64,000 nt of DNA from Virgibacillus phasianinus (GTDB lineage Bacteria > Bacillota > Bacilli > Bacillales > Amphibacillaceae). Positions 60,767 through 64,000 of the stretch are shown one piece after another. The stretch lies in the NCBI RefSeq assembly GCF_002216775.1, contig NZ_CP022315.1, positions 3,968,001 through 4,032,000 on the forward strand, written 5' to 3'. Every line of letters starts with the position of its first letter. The first letter of the stretch is position 1. The position numbers and the translations under genes were made by a program. The notes under the pieces are model-generated. The model was not told the DNA's origin. It saw only the letters and a list, made by a program, of their open reading frames with translations, and did no database searches.

Positions 60767-61566
60767 AGCCCTGCCTCCGCTCGTAATTCATCGAACACCG
60801 ACCGCTTACCCGCTGCCGGCTGCTTTCGAAAGGGAATCGTATTATCCCGCATCATTTTCTGCTGTTCATATTTCCAGACATCATCCAGTGACTTCACATT
60901 AGCCCCCGCCCACTCCTGCAAAATTTTCTCCAAATAGCGAAACGTCCGCCCATCATGCTTCACCATCAGCTTAATCCCCTCGAGCACCACATCTTCTCCA
61001 AGTCTCCGGCACCATTGCAGCAAATCAGTCTTTGTAAGCGGGTTAAGCTTGCCGATGTTTTTCTCGTAAATGGAAACAAGGTTGTCCTCGCGTGTTTCTT
61101 CTTCTCTTCTCTCTTGTTTCTCTTTCTGTTTAGGTATGGTCAAGGATTCGCCTGGTGATTGGTCCACGGATTGGTCTTGTAATTGGTCAAGTAATTGGTC
61201 CGTGAATTGGCCTGCTGATTGGTCTGATAATTGGTCAAGCGAATGGTCTGTTGATCGGTCAAGAACTCGGTCAGCATTTGGCAAAAGGGAAATCAATTCA
61301 TAGATCGGCGCCTTCCCTCTTTTGCCATTTTCACACGTAATCAGCCCTTCCTCCATAAGGATCTTCCGCGCATCCAAAATCCCCTGCTTCGATAAGCCTG
61401 ATAATTGTCCAACAACCGCATTCGGCGCATTGAACTGTTTTTTCCACCCAGCAGCATTATTCATGCTCATCAGTGTATACCATAAAACAATTGCCCCAGC
61501 CGTAAGCTCATTCATAAGTAACCTGTCCCTAAACGCATTCAACTCTTTAATATAATTCATCATCAT
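60763..61566 (-). CDS. DnaD-domain replication initiation protein
   Basis: 267 residues. N-terminal winged helix of phage replisome organisers (ELTAGAIVLWYTLMSMNNAA, QLSGLSKQGILDARKILMEE). The central linker is a tandem 4-residue repeat of the form xDQx. The C-terminal DnaD/DnaB2 domain is YEKNIGKLNPLTKTDLLQWC to FRYLEKILQEWAGANVKSLD. GGAGAGGG precedes the ATG. It would recruit the loader-helicase pair to an origin. Confidence 0.85.
   Translation of the reverse strand: MMMNYIKELNAFRDRLLMNELTAGAIVLWYTLMSMNNAAGWKKQFNAPNAVVGQLSGLSKQGILDARKILMEEGLITCENGKRGKAPIYELISLLPNADRVLDRSTDHSLDQLSDQSAGQFTDQLLDQLQDQSVDQSPGESLTIPKQKEKQERREEETREDNLVSIYEKNIGKLNPLTKTDLLQWCRRLGEDVVLEGIKLMVKHDGRTFRYLEKILQEWAGANVKSLDDVWKYEQQKMMRDNTIPFRKQPAAGKRSVFDELRAEAGL
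61157..61276 (-). repeat. 12-bp minisatellite inside the DnaD-like gene
   Basis: Ten units of 12 bp with the core ATTGGTC on the plus strand, exactly 120 bp. It encodes about ten DQ-containing tetrapeptides (LDQL, SDQS, TDQL, VDQS and so on). Confidence 0.85.
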
Positions 61567-61623
61567 TTCCCTCTCCGGTATGTAAAATAGTTGATAACTG
61601 AAAGCACAACAAACCCACGTATA

Positions 61624-61809
61624 TTAAATACGCAGGCTGGAATACTCTTGATCCTGAATCCACAGGCTAATTGATTCTTTTGTAAACAAAATGCGCGTCC
61701 CAATCTTCAGGTGCGGAATCTGCTTTTCTTTCACCAATGCATATATCGTATCCGTATGCACCCCAAGAAAATCCGCAACCTCTTTCACCGTCATTGTCTG
61801 CCTTTCCAT
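61624..61809 (-). CDS. Excisionase-type helix-turn-helix protein
   Basis: 61 residues. MTVKEVADFLGVHTDTIYAL and IPHLKIGTRILFTKESISLW form the MerR-like HTH_17 of excisionases and phage regulators. GGGGGTTTTTTGC precedes the start. Upstream of the replication genes on the same strand. It may direct excision or regulate the module; no integrase is nearby. Confidence 0.85.
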   Translation of the reverse strand: MERQTMTVKEVADFLGVHTDTIYALVKEKQIPHLKIGTRILFTKESISLWIQDQEYSSLRI

Positions 61810-62039
61810 GCAAAAAACCCCCTTCTACAAGATGAAAGTGAAGTCTACCGGAATGAATCAGGTAATATCACCCTCTATTATGTATAATCGTAAGTAAGGG
61901 GTCATTAGGGGGCATAAAAGTTGAAAATAATTTAAAAAATTTTTTATCAATGAAAAAAACATCCTTTTCCTTGGTGACACAAGTAGCCAACCATAAAGAA
62001 AAATGATGTTTTCTTTCGTTCCATACTATTTTTTTAAGG

Positions 62040-62067
62040 TGACCAAATCCCATTTGCGATTTGGTCA
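62040..62067 (-). terminator. Terminator after the YerD-like gene
   Basis: TGACCAAATC / GATTTGGTCA stem with a 7-8 nt loop. On the minus strand it is followed by CCTTAAAAAAATAG, so it lacks a clean T run; it lies just downstream of the stop. Confidence 0.5.
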
Positions 62068-62078
62068 TGCTGCAAGGA

Positions 62079-63725
62079 TTACATTTCCTGTGAAAGATCC
62101 GTGGATAGTTGATCAAGTCGCTGAATTCCAGTTTTCACTTGTTTTTCAATGGCGTCATACACTTCATCGAGTGAGCGGGTAACTCCTTGCCCATCCTTAA
62201 ATACAATATGTTCCGGTTTTAAATGAACAGGAGAGTCGATTCCGACAGCAGCTGCGACCCGGAAAAGACCTTTTCTCATCGTAAGAAGATAATTCGCAAC
62301 ACGATATTTTTTCTCATCGATAACAAGTGCGTTTTGCAGTTCTGGATCGGTTGTTGCCACGCCTACTGGACATGCATTCGAATGACACTTTAGCGTTTGT
62401 ATACAACCAACAGAGAACATAAATCCGCGGGCGATATTGACAAGATCGGCTCCCATGGCGATTGCTACGGCAACCTTATCAGGTGTTTCCAATTTTCCAG
62501 ACGCAATGATTTTCACGCGATCCCGAACACCATAATGACGCAGGGTGGCATCGACAATTGGCAGCGCTGATTTGATGGGCAATCCAACGCTTTCCATTAG
62601 CTCCTGGTAGGAAGCGCCTGTTCCGCCTTCCCCGCCATCAACGGTAATATGATCAGGTCCCTTCCCGGTTTCCTTCATATATTTCGCAAGCTCAACGATA
62701 CTATTATTACGACCGACGACCACTTTTATGCCAACGGGTCTGCCTGTATGCTCACGAATGCGCTCAATAAAATCAAGCAGCGAAGGCACGTCGGTAAACT
62801 GGTTAAAGCGGTTTGGACTCTCAATGGAATGATAGGCTTTCACCTTCCGAATATCAGCGATTTCCGGGGTCACTTTCTCCGCATCCACATGGCCACCACG
62901 CTGTTTCGCCCCTTGAGCCAATTTGAGTTCAAACGCTTTAATCCGGCCCATATCACTTTTCCTTTTTAATTCATCCCAGTCGAAATTTCCATCCTCGTCG
63001 CGAAATCCGAAGAGACCCGAACCGATTTGCTGAAAAATATCCACGTCGCCCTTCAAGTGATACGGCGATAATCCGCCCTCACCAGTGTTCATCCATGTTC
63101 CCTTCGCAATCCCTAAACCTTCCGAGAGTGCTGTTATCGCACGATCACCCAATGCCCCGAAACTCATGGCGGATTGGCCGACCAGACTTTTGACAACAAA
63201 AGGATGCCTCGTATTCGGTCCAATCACCACTGCATCATCATCATGCAATAAATAAGCAAGTGTATTGCTGTCCTCCCACTTTTCCTTCCTTTGCCCAAAC
63301 AGAGAATCCCTTAATAAAATATATTTCTTGGTATTTATTTTCGTATCCCTGTCCATTTTCATTTCCTCGGTTTGTTTTGGAAACATGGTATTGGCAATAT
63401 AGTAGCCTTCCTGGTCAAAGTTACGTTCAGAACCAAATCCTAAAACTTCCCGCTGGTATTTTGCACTCTTGATCACATTTTCATATTCCACCCGGGAAAA
63501 TGGCTTTCCCTCCGTGTCACTGTTAAACCAGTATTGCCTCATTTCTGGGCCAATCTTTTCCAAAAAATATCTCACCCTGCCAAGCACAGGGAAGTTGCGT
63601 AATATCGGATGCTGCTTCTGCTTGCGATCAGATGACAGTAACACTAGTACGGTAATCACTACGGCTAGAATAGCCACTACTAAAATGACAAATCCAATAA
63701 TGACTAGGTATTCCGCTAAATTCAT
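62079..63725 (-). CDS. yerD: FMN-binding glutamate-synthase-like protein (YerD type)
   Basis: 548 residues. An N-terminal helix (8-31) anchors it to the membrane. The rest is the FMN/Fe-S domain of glutamate synthase: SFGALGDRAITALSEGLGIA, NTGEGGLSPYH, VDGGEGGTGASYQELMESVG, and cysteines for a 3Fe-4S cluster in CIQTLKCHSNACPVG. It lacks the glutaminase domain. B. subtilis YerD has this architecture. It may use ammonia or another amine, or be an unrelated FMN oxidoreductase. Confidence 0.85.
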   Translation of the reverse strand: MNLAEYLVIIGFVILVVAILAVVITVLVLLSSDRKQKQHPILRNFPVLGRVRYFLEKIGPEMRQYWFNSDTEGKPFSRVEYENVIKSAKYQREVLGFGSERNFDQEGYYIANTMFPKQTEEMKMDRDTKINTKKYILLRDSLFGQRKEKWEDSNTLAYLLHDDDAVVIGPNTRHPFVVKSLVGQSAMSFGALGDRAITALSEGLGIAKGTWMNTGEGGLSPYHLKGDVDIFQQIGSGLFGFRDEDGNFDWDELKRKSDMGRIKAFELKLAQGAKQRGGHVDAEKVTPEIADIRKVKAYHSIESPNRFNQFTDVPSLLDFIERIREHTGRPVGIKVVVGRNNSIVELAKYMKETGKGPDHITVDGGEGGTGASYQELMESVGLPIKSALPIVDATLRHYGVRDRVKIIASGKLETPDKVAVAIAMGADLVNIARGFMFSVGCIQTLKCHSNACPVGVATTDPELQNALVIDEKKYRVANYLLTMRKGLFRVAAAVGIDSPVHLKPEHIVFKDGQGVTRSLDEVYDAIEKQVKTGIQRLDQLSTDLSQEM

Positions 63726-63839
63726 GGTGGAGGCCCCCCTTTTTCGTGTAATATTGGTGTTGAGAAATTATGATGCTGATAGAATGAACCGTAAGGACGG
63801 CCCAAATAAACCAAGGACTGTAATTGGTAACAATACCCG

Positions 63840-63980
63840 TTAGTCCTTAGCTTCCTGCTGCCTTTCCCATTCAGCCCGTTTACTTTCCGCGACATCCACG
63901 GGATTTAATTTCTGTTCGTCCTTCGATCTTGTTGTCGGCCTTACTTCCTCACCATGTTCAGTGAATAACCTCTTTTTCAT
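63840..63980 (-). CDS. Small acidic/basic hydrophilic protein
   Basis: 46 residues, ATG at 63980 with CGGAGGTGA upstream. Entirely hydrophilic (MKKRLFTEHGEEVRPTTRSK...), predicted helical in its second half (AESKRAEWERQQEAKD). 114 bp upstream of the yerD start, same strand. An AAGGACT / AGTCCTT hairpin lies at its end. Similar tiny proteins occur in Bacillaceae without known function. Confidence 0.6.
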   Translation of the reverse strand: MKKRLFTEHGEEVRPTTRSKDEQKLNPVDVAESKRAEWERQQEAKD

Positions 63981-64000
63981 GGTAATCTCACCTCCGAATA

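Noticed and set aside
60482-60937. 151-residue plus-strand ORF
   Set aside because: Antisense to the loader and DnaD-like genes, both of which are convincing.
63469-63843. 124-residue plus-strand ORF
   Set aside because: Antisense to the start of the YerD-like gene; no ribosome site or family likeness.

Overview
The window looks like chromosomal DNA from a low-GC member of the Bacillaceae (the Virgibacillus/Oceanobacillus/Bacillus group). This rests on AGGAGG-type ribosome sites, many TTG/GTG starts, a complete sigY-yxlCDEFG operon in Bacillus subtilis order, a T-box riboswitch, BceRS-AB-type detox modules, a YerD-type glutamate-synthase-like protein and many small lipoproteins and membrane proteins. 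Most genes lie on the minus strand. No rRNA, tRNA or CRISPR array was seen.

Layout. 0-8.2 kb: sugar-acid style genes (partial AraC regulator, Gfo/Idh dehydrogenase, ACS-type MFS transporter), a secreted GH20 hexosaminidase, and a TetR regulator next to an NAD(P)-binding reductase that share a 16-bp operator. 8.3-34.3 kb: an accessory zone of short, mostly single-gene units (GNAT acetyltransferases, small membrane proteins, lipoproteins, DinB, hydrolases, peptidases), many decayed, separated by about 25 copies of one hairpin-forming repeat. All copies of the repeat have the same orientation. Inside this zone lie a T-box-controlled MFS exporter, an NhaC-type antiporter, a frameshifted adenosine deaminase, a frameshifted zeta-toxin-like pair and an IS110-family element. 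34.6-39.3 kb: a four-gene module (response regulator, intramembrane-sensing kinase, ABC ATPase, FtsX-type permease), visibly richer in GC. 40.3-41.9 kb: a second, diverged IS110 element. 42-46.4 kb: two divergent regulator/target pairs (ArsR-like/DHA2 exporter; MmyB-like XRE/aldo-keto reductase). 46.9-50.1 kb: the sigY operon. 50.7-59.1 kb: an SDR, a tubby-like protein, a second regulator-ABC-kinase module and a duplicated effector-binding protein/WYL-regulator locus. 59.2-61.8 kb: a phage-type replication module (excisionase-like, DnaD-like, helicase loader, DnaB-like). 62-64 kb: a YerD-like protein and a small protein.

Two observations stand out. First, the repeat and the units between its copies are arranged like an integron cassette array (ribosome site - ORF - hairpin repeat, mostly one ORF per interval), yet no integron integrase and no canonical attC core is present. 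Second, both IS110 copies carry a conserved upstream non-coding segment that looks like a bridge RNA. Its variable guide segment matches the DNA flanking each insertion: 10 of 10 bases on the left and 7 of 7 on the right for the second copy, and 7 bases on the left for the first. The two targets are the two opposite arms of the hairpin repeat.
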